Source: Rhodoferax potami
GTDB lineage: Bacteria; Pseudomonadota; Gammaproteobacteria; Burkholderiales; Burkholderiaceae_C
Assembly: GCF_032193805.1 (NCBI RefSeq)
Contig: NZ_JAVBIK010000001.1
Coordinates: 372,001 to 436,000 of the forward strand
Direction of reading: 5' to 3'
Length of the DNA: 64,000 nt
Part shown: positions 45,218-54,764 of the stretch, piece after piece
Position numbering within the stretch: position 1 is the first letter of the stretch
Layout of the letters: each line of letters begins with the position of its first letter
The notes under the pieces: model-generated
The model's database searches: none
Told to the model about the DNA's origin: nothing
What the model saw: the letters and a program-made list of their open reading frames with translations, nothing else
Program-made: the position numbers and the translations under genes

Positions 45218-46321
45218 ATGGCACTCCCCTCCCCCTTTGCTCCCGAGCCCTCATACACCCACGGTCAACCCGCACGCACCGCCGTACTGTTGTGCAACCT
45301 GGGTACGCCGGATGAACCCACCACCCCGGCTGTGCGCCGCTATCTCGCCGAGTTTTTGAGTGACCACCGCGTGGTCGAGATTCCACGCCTGCTGTGGCTG
45401 TTAATCCTGCACGGCATCATCCTGCGTTTCCGGCCGGCCAAGTCGGCCGCCAAGTACGCCAGCATCTGGACGCCTGAGGGCTCGCCACTCAAGGTGTGGA
45501 CCGAGCGGCAGGCCAAGATGCTGCAGGGCTGGCTGGGCCAGCGCAACCACCACGTCAAGGTGGCGTGGGCCATGCGCTACGGCAGCACCAATATTGCATC
45601 CCAGCTCACCGCTCTCAAGGCAGACGGGGTCACCCGCGTCCTGATCGTGCCCGCCTACCCGCAATACAGCGCCACCACGACAGCCAGTGTGTTTGATGCG
45701 GTCTACGCCTGGGCCTCGAAAACCCGCTCGATTCCTGAGCTGCGTTTTGTGAACCACTACCACGACCACAGCGGCTATATCGCCGCGCTGGCTGCCAGCG
45801 TGCAGCGCTACTGGCGTGCCAATGGCCGGCCTGACAAGCTGGTGATGAGTTTTCATGGCGTGCCTGAGCGCACCCTGCACTTGGGCGACATCTACCACTG
45901 CGAGTGCTTCAAGACCGCAAGGCTGCTGTCCGAAGCTTTGGGCCTATCCAAAGACCAGTTCAAAGTGACTTTCCAGTCCCGGTTGGGCCGTGCCAAATGG
46001 CTGGAGCCCTACACCGAGCCCACCCTGATTGACATGGGCAAGGCCGGTGTGGAGCGGGTAGATGTGATCTGCCCAGGGTTCACCAGCGATTGCCTGGAAA
46101 CCCTCGAGGAAATCAACATGGAAGCCCGCGAAGCGTTTTTGCATGCAGGCGGCAAAGAGTTTCACTACATCCCCTGCCTGAACGACGACCCGGAGTGGAT
46201 TACTGCACTCTGCCAGCTCACCGAAACCCACCTCAGCGGCTGGCGCACCCAAGAAGCCCCCGACACCGCGGCCCAAGAGGTCTCGCGCGCCGCTGCGCTG
46301 GCACTGGGCGCGAAACAATGA
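45218..46321 (+). CDS. hemH: Ferrochelatase
   Basis: 367 residues. It contains [28 protein letters not shown], the metal-site His in [13 protein letters not shown] and Glu in [16 protein letters not shown]. It inserts ferrous iron into protoporphyrin IX at the inner membrane. No C-terminal Cys cluster is seen, as in most proteobacterial enzymes. It follows the small HTH-like gene and precedes slyX. Confidence 0.96.
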   Translation: MALPSPFAPEPSYTHGQPARTAVLLCNLGTPDEPTTPAVRRYLAEFLSDHRVVEIPRLLWLLILHGIILRFRPAKSAAKYASIWTPEGSPLKVWTERQAKMLQGWLGQRNHHVKVAWAMRYGSTNIASQLTALKADGVTRVLIVPAYPQYSATTTASVFDAVYAWASKTRSIPELRFVNHYHDHSGYIAALAASVQRYWRANGRPDKLVMSFHGVPERTLHLGDIYHCECFKTARLLSEALGLSKDQFKVTFQSRLGRAKWLEPYTEPTLIDMGKAGVERVDVICPGFTSDCLETLEEINMEAREAFLHAGGKEFHYIPCLNDDPEWITALCQLTETHLSGWRTQEAPDTAAQEVSRAAALALGAKQ

Positions 46322-46366
46322 GGGTTCAGCTGCGGCAAGCGGCGCCGCATGGTGTCCAATACATCC

Positions 46367-46579
46367 ATGGAAATGAACGCCCTTAATGAACAACGCCTCC
46401 ATGATCTGGAGATCAAGGCCAGCTACCTTGAAGACACGGTGGACCAGCTCGACAGCATCATCATCCGCCAACAAGCGCAAATTGAGCTGTTGATCCGGGA
46501 GGTGACCCACCTTAAGCAGCAAACGCCGGATGCCGGTGTTGCGCGGAATCTGCGTGACGATCTGCCACCCCACTATTGA
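46367..46579 (+). CDS. slyX: SlyX family protein
   Basis: About 70 residues, an all-coil protein (EQRLHDLEIKASYLEDTVDQLD) with the diagnostic C-terminal PPHY. SlyX has no known function. The start is uncertain: ATG 46349, 46367 and 46373 are all in frame and none has a strong ribosome site. It ends 14 bp before the LysE-type gene. Confidence 0.85.
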   Translation: MEMNALNEQRLHDLEIKASYLEDTVDQLDSIIIRQQAQIELLIREVTHLKQQTPDAGVARNLRDDLPPHY

Positions 46580-46593
46580 CTCTGGAAACTGAT

Positions 46594-47235
46594 ATGTCGC
46601 TTCACACTTGGTGGTTGTTTGTCATGATGACGTTTGTGGTGTCGGGCACGCCCGGCCCGAATATGCTGTTGGTCATGAGCACCAGCGCGCGTGAAGGCAT
46701 GCGCGCTGCCATTGTCAACATGGCGGGATGCATGACCTCTTTGATGTTGATGCTGGGGCTCTCTGCCGCAGGTTTGGGTGCGCTGTTGCAGGCATTCCCG
46801 GCTGTGTTTGACACGCTGCGTTTGGCTGGTGCCGCTTATCTGGCCTACCTGGGCGTGCAATGCTGGCGCTCGCCGGTAAAGGATGCGGAGGACACCGCAA
46901 ACAACCCCACAACTCCAGCGGTCAGCGCAGGCACCAGCCTCTGGAGCCATTACCGCCAGGGCGCATTGGTCGCGGCCAGCAACCCCAAAGCCATTTTGTT
47001 TGCGGCTGCTTTCTTCCCCCAGTTTCTGAACCCTGAAGCGGCGCAACTCACCCAGTTCGCGATTCTGCTGGGTACTTTTGCTGTCGTCGAAGTCGCTTGG
47101 TACTTTGTGTATGCAGCCAGTGGAAAGCAGCTCGCGACCTACCTGCGCCGTGCCACGGTGATGCGCGCTTTTAACCGCCTGACCGGCGGCGTTTTCGTGG
47201 GCTTCGCGGCACTGATGGCGGCTGCCAAAAGCTAG
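46594..47235 (+). CDS. LysE family translocator (amino acid or metabolite exporter)
   Basis: 213 residues with about six hydrophobic segments. FVVSGTPGPNMLLVMSTSAREGMRAA is the RhtB/LysE signature, and GALVAASNPKAILFAAAFFPQF the mid-protein signature. It exports amino acids or homoserine-lactone-like compounds by proton exchange. ATG 46594 follows CTGGAAAC. It is probably in the hemH-slyX unit. Confidence 0.92.
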   Translation: MSLHTWWLFVMMTFVVSGTPGPNMLLVMSTSAREGMRAAIVNMAGCMTSLMLMLGLSAAGLGALLQAFPAVFDTLRLAGAAYLAYLGVQCWRSPVKDAEDTANNPTTPAVSAGTSLWSHYRQGALVAASNPKAILFAAAFFPQFLNPEAAQLTQFAILLGTFAVVEVAWYFVYAASGKQLATYLRRATVMRAFNRLTGGVFVGFAALMAAAKS

Positions 47236-47256
47236 ACCAACGCGCGCTGCCGCACC

Positions 47257-48894
47257 TCAAGCGAGGTCTTGGTAGCGGGAGTCTTTCTCGACGTACATCT
47301 GCAGATCGCAGCGGTGGAGCCAACTGGCGAGAGTGTCTTGGCTATCGGCCAGTGCAAGCCCGGCGCTGGCTGAGACGCTCAGCCCCGGGTGCACACTGTG
47401 CCAGTCAAATTCGTTCACCGCTTTGTGGATACGAGCGACCACCGAGGTACTGCTCTGCGCCTCCACGTGGCTGAAGAGGACCACAAACTCATCACCCCCG
47501 AGCCGGACGGACACATCGCCCTCACGCACAAAGCCACTCAAAATCCGCCCCACGGTCCTGAGCACCTCGTCACCCACCAAATGGGAAAAGCGATCGTTGA
47601 TTTGCTTGAAATGGTCGATATCGACAAACACCAAGGCAGGGGCACGCTGGCGCTCGGTGGCATCGCTCAGCAAAGCCGGCACGATTTGCTCCAGGTACCG
47701 GCGGTTGTACAGGCCGGTCAGGGCATCTTGCATGGCCAAGCGCTCCAAATGGCGCGTTTTTTCTTCCAAATGACGGCTGGCTTGGCGATCTGCACGCACC
47801 CGCATTTGCCATTCCACACGCTCTTCGCGGCTGTGCAAAGCCTCTTTGCGAAGGTGCATTTCCTGCATTTTCCAGAGCCGTTGCTGCGCTTGTGCCTGCA
47901 AGTCTTTGCCCTGGGCAGAGTAGATCTGGATCAGCAACAAATACGCAGTGGCCCGCAGATGCTCGTTTTCAGCCCGCGCCGCAGATTGCAGCAAGCACTG
48001 GGCGTGGGCCTCTGCCGACATCCAATCCTCGGCGGCCCATGCAATTTCAGTCCTCAGCCACATCTCCAGCAAAATCACAGCCGGCTGGCGCATTCCCTTG
48101 GCCACGCTGGCCGAAATCGTGTCTGCCCTGCGGCTGGCCTCATCCAGATCACCCTGCCAGCAAAGCTCAAATGCATGCGTCAGGTCCAGCAGCGCGCGGG
48201 TTTTGCGATAAGGGCACAGCAAGGAGCGCACACTCCCGGGTTGCGAGGTGACTTGTTCGGGCAGCGCGGCAATCTGCGTCAACCGGTCGAGCGACAAAAA
48301 AGTGCCGTGGTAATACCGGTCGAGAAAACAGCGGTGCATTTCGGCATACCGCTGGTGGTAACGCGGCAAGCAGGATTCAGCCCACAGGCCCTGGGCTTCA
48401 AACATCCGGACCGAGCGCTCCAGTAACTCGGCCGCATTGTCAAAACTCTGGCTGCATGCATAGGCAACCCCGAGGTAGTTGCAGGCCATAGCCTCTGCCA
48501 GCGGATGGCTGGCTGGGCTGGACTGGCTGAGCTTCAAGGCCAGCATGGCGGCTTCCAGGCCATCGGCGCTGTGGCCCATCAGGCTCAGCACATTGGCTAA
48601 AGTGGTCAGGGCCTCGGCTTCGCCAGCGGCGTCCCCGTGGGTTTGGAACATCTGGGCGGCGCGCTCCGCCGTCTCACGGGCACGGCGCAGGCGCGAGAGC
48701 TGGCGGTCTCCCTGCGCAAGGTACAACAGGGCGCGAGCTTGGCCCGCGGCGTCGTTCTGCCGCTGGGCATGTAGCAGTGCGCTTTTGGAGAGCGTCTGGC
48801 TGAAGTCCACATCGCCGCGCATCAAGGCCGCCTGCGCTTGGAACAGCAGGGTGACGTGGGTCGGATCAGAGGACAAAAGCGGCGCGTCGGGCAT
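47257..48894 (-). CDS. Diguanylate cyclase with N-terminal TPR-like repeats
   Basis: 545 residues, no membrane segment. Residues about 1-340 are helical repeats (ALLYLAQGDRQLSRLRRARETAERAA and similar) resembling TPRs; a coiled coil follows (MRVRADRQASRHLEEKTRHLERLAMQD). The GGDEF domain begins at DALTGLYNRRYLEQ and has an intact active site RLGGDEFVVLF. A REGD inhibitory site lies five residues before it, so product feedback is expected. It makes cyclic-di-GMP. It is convergent with the LysE gene and lies 100 bp after modC on the same strand. Confidence 0.92.
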   Translation of the reverse strand: MPDAPLLSSDPTHVTLLFQAQAALMRGDVDFSQTLSKSALLHAQRQNDAAGQARALLYLAQGDRQLSRLRRARETAERAAQMFQTHGDAAGEAEALTTLANVLSLMGHSADGLEAAMLALKLSQSSPASHPLAEAMACNYLGVAYACSQSFDNAAELLERSVRMFEAQGLWAESCLPRYHQRYAEMHRCFLDRYYHGTFLSLDRLTQIAALPEQVTSQPGSVRSLLCPYRKTRALLDLTHAFELCWQGDLDEASRRADTISASVAKGMRQPAVILLEMWLRTEIAWAAEDWMSAEAHAQCLLQSAARAENEHLRATAYLLLIQIYSAQGKDLQAQAQQRLWKMQEMHLRKEALHSREERVEWQMRVRADRQASRHLEEKTRHLERLAMQDALTGLYNRRYLEQIVPALLSDATERQRAPALVFVDIDHFKQINDRFSHLVGDEVLRTVGRILSGFVREGDVSVRLGGDEFVVLFSHVEAQSSTSVVARIHKAVNEFDWHSVHPGLSVSASAGLALADSQDTLASWLHRCDLQMYVEKDSRYQDLA

Positions 48895-48994
48895 GGGGGA
48901 GAGACAAGTAATCAACCCCACAGATTAGGCGGACGCACCGGCGCTGTCATCACCCGAACGGGTGAAATTTGCAAGTATTTGCAACCCGTTTGCG

Positions 48995-50092
48995 TTACTG
49001 CGTGAGCGCCATGGCTTTCACTTGCGCCCAGACGTGCATGCCAGGCTGGAGTTGCAGCTGTTGCACCGCACGCCGTGTCAGGCGGGCCCAAAGTGCTGTA
49101 CCGCTCACGTCCAAGCGCACCAGGGCCTGGGCGGGTTGCTGGTCCGGCAGAATTTGCGCCACGGTGCACGCCACGGTGTTTTGAATGCTGCTTCCTGATG
49201 GGGCTTGGGTTGCAATGCTGACATCGCGGGCCAACACCCGCAAACGCACCCACTGCCCGGTTTGCAGCTTGGCATCAGGCACCCAGAAGGTGCCGCCATC
49301 AAATGCAATTTCGCTCAAATGCCACTGCGGGTCGTGGGATATCACACGCCCTGTCACAAGGCTCGCCGTCTCTCCACCGAGGCGGATCACAGGCTCCACC
49401 TGAGACAGCACGGTATCTACTGGGCCTATGACCATGACACGCCCTTGTTCCAGAACCACCAAGGTGTCCGCCAGGCGGGTGACCTCCTCGGTCGCGTGCG
49501 ACACATACACCATCGGGATCTGGAGCTCGCTGCCGAGTTGTTCCAGCCACGGCAAGACCTCGCGCCGGCGGGCCTCGTCCAGAGACGCAAGGGGCTCGTC
49601 CAAAAGCAAAATCTGCGGGTTGGTCGCCAGCGCCCGTGCGATCGCGACACGCTGGCGCTCGCCACCGGAGAGGTCGGTCGTCCGCCGGTGCAAAAGTTTC
49701 GACAGGCCCAGGGTCTGAATCGCGAACTCAGGCGTCAGCAAGGGGCTGCCATCCATTCGGGGTGTAGCGCGCCGGCGGGCGAACTCCAAGTTACCCGCCA
49801 CGTCCAAATGGGAGAACAGACTGGCCTCTTGAAACACATACCCCAGGGAGCGCCGGTAGGTAGGCAAAAAAACACCTGCGGACTCGTCTTGCCAGGTATG
49901 CCCGCCCACCTGCACCAGCGCTTGCGGCGAGCGCTCGAGACCAGCGATGCACCTCAAAACCGTCGTTTTGCCTGAGCCCGACGGCCCATACAGAACCGTG
50001 ATGCCCTTTGACGGCAGCTCCATATCCACCACCAGGCTGAAGCCGGGTTTGGAGACATTCAATTGGATGCGGTTGAAACTGCGGTTGCCCAT
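48995..50092 (-). CDS. modC: Molybdate ABC transporter ATP-binding protein
   Basis: 365 residues. Walker A GPSGSGKTT, signature LSGGERQRVAIARAL, Walker B ILLLDEPLASLD. A C-terminal Mop/TOBE domain (SIQNTVACTVAQILPDQQPAQALVRLDVSG) binds molybdate, as in ModC. ATG 50092 (MGNRSFNRI) begins 5 bp after the modB stop; the frame upstream to 50383 is the antisense shadow of modB. Confidence 0.95.
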   Translation of the reverse strand: MGNRSFNRIQLNVSKPGFSLVVDMELPSKGITVLYGPSGSGKTTVLRCIAGLERSPQALVQVGGHTWQDESAGVFLPTYRRSLGYVFQEASLFSHLDVAGNLEFARRRATPRMDGSPLLTPEFAIQTLGLSKLLHRRTTDLSGGERQRVAIARALATNPQILLLDEPLASLDEARRREVLPWLEQLGSELQIPMVYVSHATEEVTRLADTLVVLEQGRVMVIGPVDTVLSQVEPVIRLGGETASLVTGRVISHDPQWHLSEIAFDGGTFWVPDAKLQTGQWVRLRVLARDVSIATQAPSGSSIQNTVACTVAQILPDQQPAQALVRLDVSGTALWARLTRRAVQQLQLQPGMHVWAQVKAMALTQ

Positions 50093-50097
50093 AGCGC

Positions 50098-50808
50098 TCA
50101 AGTCCGCAAACGGCTGCCACGCGGGTTGAGCCACCCCAGTGCTAGCAACACCACAAAAGAAAACAGCACCATGCCACCCGACAACCAGTGCGCCTGGGTG
50201 TATTCGAGTGCCTCCACATGGCCATAAATTTGGGTGGACACCACCCGGGTGCTCTCGGGGATATTGCCCCCCAGCATCAGCACCACACCAAACTCGCCCA
50301 CCGTGTGGGCAAAGCTCAGTACAGCGGCACTCACCACACCGGGACGGCACAGCGGCAAGACTACATGCCAGAAAGTATCCCAAGGGGAGGCCCGCAGTGT
50401 GGCGGCGACCTCCAGCGGGCGCGGCCCCAAGCTTTCAAACGCATTCTGCAATGGCTGCACCGCAAACGGCAGGGAGTAAATCACCGAGCCTAGCACCAGC
50501 CCCGCAAAAGTGAATGGCAGCAAACCGATACCCAACCACTGGGTGAACTGACCGCCCCACCCCTGCGGCCCCAAGCTGACCAACAGGTAAAAGCCCAACA
50601 CCGTGGGCGGCAACACCAAAGGCATGGCCACCAGTGCCCCTACAGCGCGACTCCACCAAGAGCCGGACCGGGCCAGCCACCAGGCCAACGGGGTAGCCAC
50701 ACAGAGCAACACAAGCGTGGTGACACTGGCCAGCTCCAAAGTGAGCCGGATGGCCGAAAAATCGTCCGAAGACAGCGGAAACGCAGCCACGGGCAAACTG
50801 CTACTCAT
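50098..50808 (-). CDS. modB: Molybdate ABC transporter permease
   Basis: 236 residues with about five membrane segments. The ATPase-contact EAA loop is recognisable as AATLRASPWDTFWHVVLPLCRPG, and the HTVGEFGVVLMLGGNIPESTRV block is typical of ModB. It overlaps modA by 8 bp and is followed closely by modC. Confidence 0.95.
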   Translation of the reverse strand: MSSSLPVAAFPLSSDDFSAIRLTLELASVTTLVLLCVATPLAWWLARSGSWWSRAVGALVAMPLVLPPTVLGFYLLVSLGPQGWGGQFTQWLGIGLLPFTFAGLVLGSVIYSLPFAVQPLQNAFESLGPRPLEVAATLRASPWDTFWHVVLPLCRPGVVSAAVLSFAHTVGEFGVVLMLGGNIPESTRVVSTQIYGHVEALEYTQAHWLSGGMVLFSFVVLLALGWLNPRGSRLRT

Positions 50809-51568
50809 AGCCCACCGCGCGCATCACCCGGCGGGCAGGCTCAGTGCGCAGATAGGCCAAAAAAGCCAAAGCGGCTACCTGACCTTGCCCGGGATTGAGG
50901 AGCACCGCATCCTGCCGCAAAGCCTGGTGCAAGTGGGCGGGCACCTGCCACGCGGAGCCATCCACCAAACGCCCATCCCGCATCACCTGAGACAGCGCGA
51001 CAAACCCCACGGGCGCGTTACCACTTGCGACAAATTGGTAGGTTTGCGCAATGCTTTCACCCTGAATCAGCCGTCCTTGCAGGCCTTGCCACACCCCCCT
51101 CTGCTGCATCACCTGCATGGCGGCAGCGCCATAGGGGGCGGTTTTGGGGTCGGCCATGGCCACCCGCAAACCAGCAGCACCCAGCACCGCGCCCTGCGCG
51201 TCGACTACACCGGGCTGCGGACTCCATAAAACCAATCGGCCGGTAGCGTAGGTGAATTGGCTCGCCGCTACGGCCGCACCCTCCAGCACTAGGCGCGAAG
51301 GGGTTTCGTCGTCGGCGGATAAAAGCACTTGGTACGGCGCACCATTCTTGATCTGGGCGTATAGCTTGCCGGTGGCTCCTGGCACCAGGGTCACAGTGTG
51401 CCCGCTCACCCGCTTGAAGTCGCTGGCAATGGTTTGCGCCATCCCGGAAAAATTGGCGGCCACGGCCACCAACGCAGTGTCCGCCCGCACCGATGAGAGC
51501 ACCCCGAGACTGAGCAGCCCCACACCCAATCCCAGCCGCAGCACCCATGAAATCACTGAATTAGCCAT
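50801..51568 (-). CDS. modA: Molybdate ABC transporter substrate-binding protein
   Basis: 255 residues with a signal peptide (about 1-29, ending VRA-D). VAVAANFSGMAQTIASDFKRVSGH is the ModA start, GATGKLYAQIKNGAPYQVLLSADDETP contains oxyanion contacts, and ADPKTAPYGAAAMQVM follows. It delivers molybdate to ModBC for molybdenum cofactor. It is the first gene of modABC. No ModE-like regulator and no clear ModE site is seen nearby. Confidence 0.94.
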   Translation of the reverse strand: MANSVISWVLRLGLGVGLLSLGVLSSVRADTALVAVAANFSGMAQTIASDFKRVSGHTVTLVPGATGKLYAQIKNGAPYQVLLSADDETPSRLVLEGAAVAASQFTYATGRLVLWSPQPGVVDAQGAVLGAAGLRVAMADPKTAPYGAAAMQVMQQRGVWQGLQGRLIQGESIAQTYQFVASGNAPVGFVALSQVMRDGRLVDGSAWQVPAHLHQALRQDAVLLNPGQGQVAALAFLAYLRTEPARRVMRAVGYE

Positions 51569-51593
51569 ACGAGAAGATTAGCATTCGCCGCAA

Positions 51594-51624
51594 CAAAAAA
51601 AGGGGCGCCGAAGCACCCCTTTTT
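51594..51624 (-). terminator. Terminator after tctA
   Basis: AAAAAAAGGGG and CCCCTTTTTT flank a 10-nt loop; T runs on both strands. It lies 54 bp past the tctA stop and ahead of modA. Confidence 0.8.
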
Positions 51625-51625
51625 T

Positions 51626-51673
51626 GCTACCAAAAATATAGCTACACCCGCATATTAAATGGGGGCTAGCACC
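51626..51673 (+). repeat. GCTAT/ATAGC palindromic element, copy G
   Basis: GCTAC-caaaa-ATATAGC stem, TACACCCGCA, TATTAAAT, GGGGGCTAGCACCC. Intergenic, between tctA and its terminator, in + orientation although the gene is on the minus strand. Confidence 0.75.
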
Positions 51674-51678
51674 CTTTT

Positions 51679-53190
51679 TTATGCCAAAGCCAAGCGCTGC
51701 GCCTTGCCTTGAAAGTGCTTGAGCACCCGTGGCAAGACCAACACACTCAGCACCACCACCAGCAATGTCACCGACATGGGGCGCTGCAGGAAGATCATGG
51801 CACTGCCTTCACCAATGGACATGGCGTTGCGCAGCTGCGCCTCTGCCAAAGGTCCGAGGATCATGCCCACAATCACCGGTGCCGTCGGAATATTGAATCG
51901 GCGCATCACCAAGCCCATAACCCCCACCACATACAGCAGCACCAGGTCAAAGGCGCTCTGGCGCATACCGTAAGTACCCACGGTGGCAAAAATCAGAATA
52001 CCGGCGTACAGCTGGGCCTTGGGCACCTTCAGCAGCTTGACCCACAAGCCCACCATCGGCAAATTCAGCACCAGCAGCATGACGTTGCCGATGAACAGCG
52101 AGGCGATCAAGGCCCACACCAGCGCAGACGAGGTGGTAAACAGTTGTGGCCCGGGTTGGATACCGTAGTTCTGGAAAGCGCCCAGCAACACGGCCGTCGT
52201 GTTGGACACGGGAATGCCGAGCGTGAGCAACGGAATCAAGGCGGTGGTCACCGTCGCGTTATTGGCGGCTTCGGGGCCGGCCACACCTTCGATGGCACCT
52301 TTGGTACCGAACTCCGCAAGGTCGTCGCCTTTGGCAAGTTTCTTTTCTGTGGCGTAACTCAAGAAGGTTGGAATCTCTGTGCCGCCGGCAGGAATGCAAC
52401 CAAAAGGTGCGCCAATCGCAGCACCACGGATCCAGGCGGGGATCGAACGCTTCCAATCACGGGCCGTCATGGTGACGCGACTGAGCTTGTTTTCGGTCTC
52501 GACCACCTTGCCCTCAAAGAGCACATAGTGCAGGGCCTCAGCCACCGCAAATAAACCAACCGCCACCAACACAATTTCAATGCCGTCCAGCAGCTCGGGC
52601 ATGTTGCCGGTGTAGCGGGTTTGACCAGTGATCTGGTCCATGCCAATCAAGCCAATGGCTAAGCCCACAAACAGAGCAGTCAAGCCGCGCAATGTGCTCT
52701 GCCCCAACACCGCACTGACGGTGGTGAACGCCAAAAGCATCAAACAAAAATACTCGGGCGGGCCGAGCTTGACGGCGTATTCCGCCACCAGCGGCGCAAA
52801 CAGGGTCACGACCACCGTGGCAATACTTCCAGCGACAAACGAGCCGATAGCCGCTGTTGCAAGCGCAGCACCTGCGCGGCCGCTCTTGGCCATCTTGTTG
52901 CCCTCCATGGCGGTCACCATGCTGGAGGTCTCACCCGGCGTATTGAGCAAAATGGAGGTGGTGGAGCCACCGTACATCGCGCCGTAGTAAATGCCGGCAA
53001 AAAAGATCATGGAGGCAGTGGCCTCCACCTGGGTGGTAATCGGCAACAACATCGCCACCGCCGTGGCAGGCCCGATGCCGGGCAACACGCCCACGGCAGT
53101 GCCCAGCGCACAACCCACAAATGCCCACAACAGGTTGACGGGGGTACCCGCCGTCGCAAACCCTTGAAGAAGTTGATTCCAGATTTCCAT
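51679..53190 (-). CDS. tctA: Tripartite tricarboxylate transporter permease, large subunit
   Basis: 503 residues with about 11-12 membrane segments. [48 protein letters not shown] and [18 protein letters not shown] are TctA signatures. With TctB and TctC it imports citrate or related acids. ATG 53190 shares one base with the tctB stop (TAATG), so they are coupled. Confidence 0.95.
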   Translation of the reverse strand: MEIWNQLLQGFATAGTPVNLLWAFVGCALGTAVGVLPGIGPATAVAMLLPITTQVEATASMIFFAGIYYGAMYGGSTTSILLNTPGETSSMVTAMEGNKMAKSGRAGAALATAAIGSFVAGSIATVVVTLFAPLVAEYAVKLGPPEYFCLMLLAFTTVSAVLGQSTLRGLTALFVGLAIGLIGMDQITGQTRYTGNMPELLDGIEIVLVAVGLFAVAEALHYVLFEGKVVETENKLSRVTMTARDWKRSIPAWIRGAAIGAPFGCIPAGGTEIPTFLSYATEKKLAKGDDLAEFGTKGAIEGVAGPEAANNATVTTALIPLLTLGIPVSNTTAVLLGAFQNYGIQPGPQLFTTSSALVWALIASLFIGNVMLLVLNLPMVGLWVKLLKVPKAQLYAGILIFATVGTYGMRQSAFDLVLLYVVGVMGLVMRRFNIPTAPVIVGMILGPLAEAQLRNAMSIGEGSAMIFLQRPMSVTLLVVVLSVLVLPRVLKHFQGKAQRLALA

Positions 53191-53699
53191 TACAACCATC
53201 CGCTTTGCGTCAAACCTGGCAAGCTGATGGCCAGAAACTTGGTAAACATCCAGTACACGGGTGCCGAGATCAGCAGACCGACCACGATATCCGTGATCCA
53301 GGTGCGGGCGCCGCCCAAGACCTGGCCTTGGGCCAGGCGCGCGCCCCGCGATGCCAACACAAAACACAGGGCGCAACTGGAGATGAACCCTATGGTGGTG
53401 ATCAACGCTGCATTCACCAGCAAGCCCACCGACATCCAGATAAATCCGGGCCAGAAGGCGGGCTCGCTGTCTTCGTCATCTTCCATGTCGAGAAAGCCGC
53501 CCTTACGGACCTCCCACAGCAAGAAACCACTGCACAGCAGCAAAGCCACAGATACCACCCACGGAAGAAAGTCAGGGCCGATACCGGCGTAACCCGCTTC
53601 TGAGGGAATGACCCATGCGCCAGCACCCAGCCCGAGGGCTAGGAGCAGCACGCCCACTGCCACGGCGGCTTCTTGCCGCGCTTTCACGACCTGGCTCAT
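53190..53699 (-). CDS. tctB: Tripartite tricarboxylate transporter small membrane subunit
   Basis: 169 residues with four hydrophobic segments, typical of TctB; sequence conservation in this family is low. An acidic loop (DMEDDEDSEPAF) separates segments 2 and 3. Its ATG (53697-53699) shares a base with the tctC stop (TGATG). Confidence 0.9.
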   Translation of the reverse strand: MSQVVKARQEAAVAVGVLLLALGLGAGAWVIPSEAGYAGIGPDFLPWVVSVALLLCSGFLLWEVRKGGFLDMEDDEDSEPAFWPGFIWMSVGLLVNAALITTIGFISSCALCFVLASRGARLAQGQVLGGARTWITDIVVGLLISAPVYWMFTKFLAISLPGLTQSGWL

Positions 53700-54658
53700 C
53701 ACAGCATTCCGGAGAGGTGCATCACGCCGCGCAGGCTGGAAAACTCGTTGTCCACAAATTCGTCAAACGCTTTGCCGGTCAACACCGCAGGGGTCCACTG
53801 GTTTTTCTCCAGCGCGTCAGCCCAGCCCTTGGTCTTGGTGACCTTGACGATCAGGTCTGTCAGTGCAGCACGCTGCTCGGCGGTGATGCCAGGCGCGCCA
53901 TATACACCGCGCCAGTTACCCAACACCACGTCATAGCCTTGCTCGCGCATGGTCGGCACATTGATGCCGGGCAGGCGCTTCTCGGAAGTCACCCCGATGG
54001 CGCGCATCTTGCCCGCAGCAATGTACTCAGCGAACTCGCTGTAACCGCTACCACCAATCGTCACGTTACCGCCCAAAATAGCCGCAGTGGCTTCGCCGCC
54101 GCCACGGAACGCAACGTAGTTGACCTTTTTGGGGTCTACGTTGACCTTGGTCGCCAGCATGGAGGCACAAATGTGCTCTGTGGATCCACGCGAACCGCCA
54201 CCCCACTTGACACTGCCGGGGTCTTTTTGCATTTGGGTGACCACGTCTTTCATGGTCTTGAGCGGAGAGTCGGCCGGCACCACGAACACGTTGTATTCGC
54301 TGGTGATACGGGCGATCGGGGTCACCTTGTCCAAGCCGACGGCAGGCTTGCTGGTGATGATGCCACCCAGCATTACCGCGCCCATCACCATCATGGCGTT
54401 AGGGTCGCCCTTGGCGGAATTCACAAACTGAGCCAAGCCGATCACACCGGCCGCGCCACCCTTGTTTTCGTATTGCACAGTGTCCACCAGCTTGGCGTCG
54501 ATCAGTGCTTTGCCCAGGGCGCGGCCTGTGCCGTCCCAACCGCCGCCGGGGTTGGCGGGGAGCATCATTTTCAGATTGGTGGCTGCACGTGCCGACAAAG
54601 GCAGAGCACCGGCAGCAGCCATCACGGCCATGGATTTGAGGAAAGTATCGCGACGCAT
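53699..54658 (-). CDS. tctC: Tripartite tricarboxylate transporter substrate-binding protein (Bug family)
   Basis: 319 residues. A twin-arginine-free Sec signal (MRRDTFLKSMAVMAAAGALPLSARA) is followed by a Bug fold: PANPGGGWDGTGRALGKALID, ENKGGAAGVIGLAQFV and NWRGVYGAPGIT. It binds the tricarboxylate in the periplasm. It is the first gene of tctCBA, divergent from tctD. Confidence 0.93.
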   Translation of the reverse strand: MRRDTFLKSMAVMAAAGALPLSARAATNLKMMLPANPGGGWDGTGRALGKALIDAKLVDTVQYENKGGAAGVIGLAQFVNSAKGDPNAMMVMGAVMLGGIITSKPAVGLDKVTPIARITSEYNVFVVPADSPLKTMKDVVTQMQKDPGSVKWGGGSRGSTEHICASMLATKVNVDPKKVNYVAFRGGGEATAAILGGNVTIGGSGYSEFAEYIAAGKMRAIGVTSEKRLPGINVPTMREQGYDVVLGNWRGVYGAPGITAEQRAALTDLIVKVTKTKGWADALEKNQWTPAVLTGKAFDEFVDNEFSSLRGVMHLSGML

Positions 54659-54724
54659 GGAGGTCTCCTGTGGTTATTGGTAGGGCCTATGATGCGGGCC
54701 GTGGCTGTCAAACGGCTGTCCAAA

Positions 54725-54737
54725 TTCCCTAGGGGAA
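54725..54737. promoter_or_regulatory. Palindrome in the tctC-tctD intergenic region
   Basis: TTCCC-TAG-GGGAA, perfect 5-bp arms, 28 bp before the tctD ATG and 67 bp upstream of tctC. It is placed as expected for a TctD operator serving both directions; this is not established from sequence alone. Confidence 0.45.
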
Positions 54738-54764
54738 ACCCGTAATTCGCACCCTGCTCTGGCC

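Noticed and set aside
48950..48965. TCACCCG/CGGGTGA hairpin between modC and the GGDEF gene as a terminator
   Set aside because: Perfect stem but a 2-nt loop and no T run; function cannot be argued.
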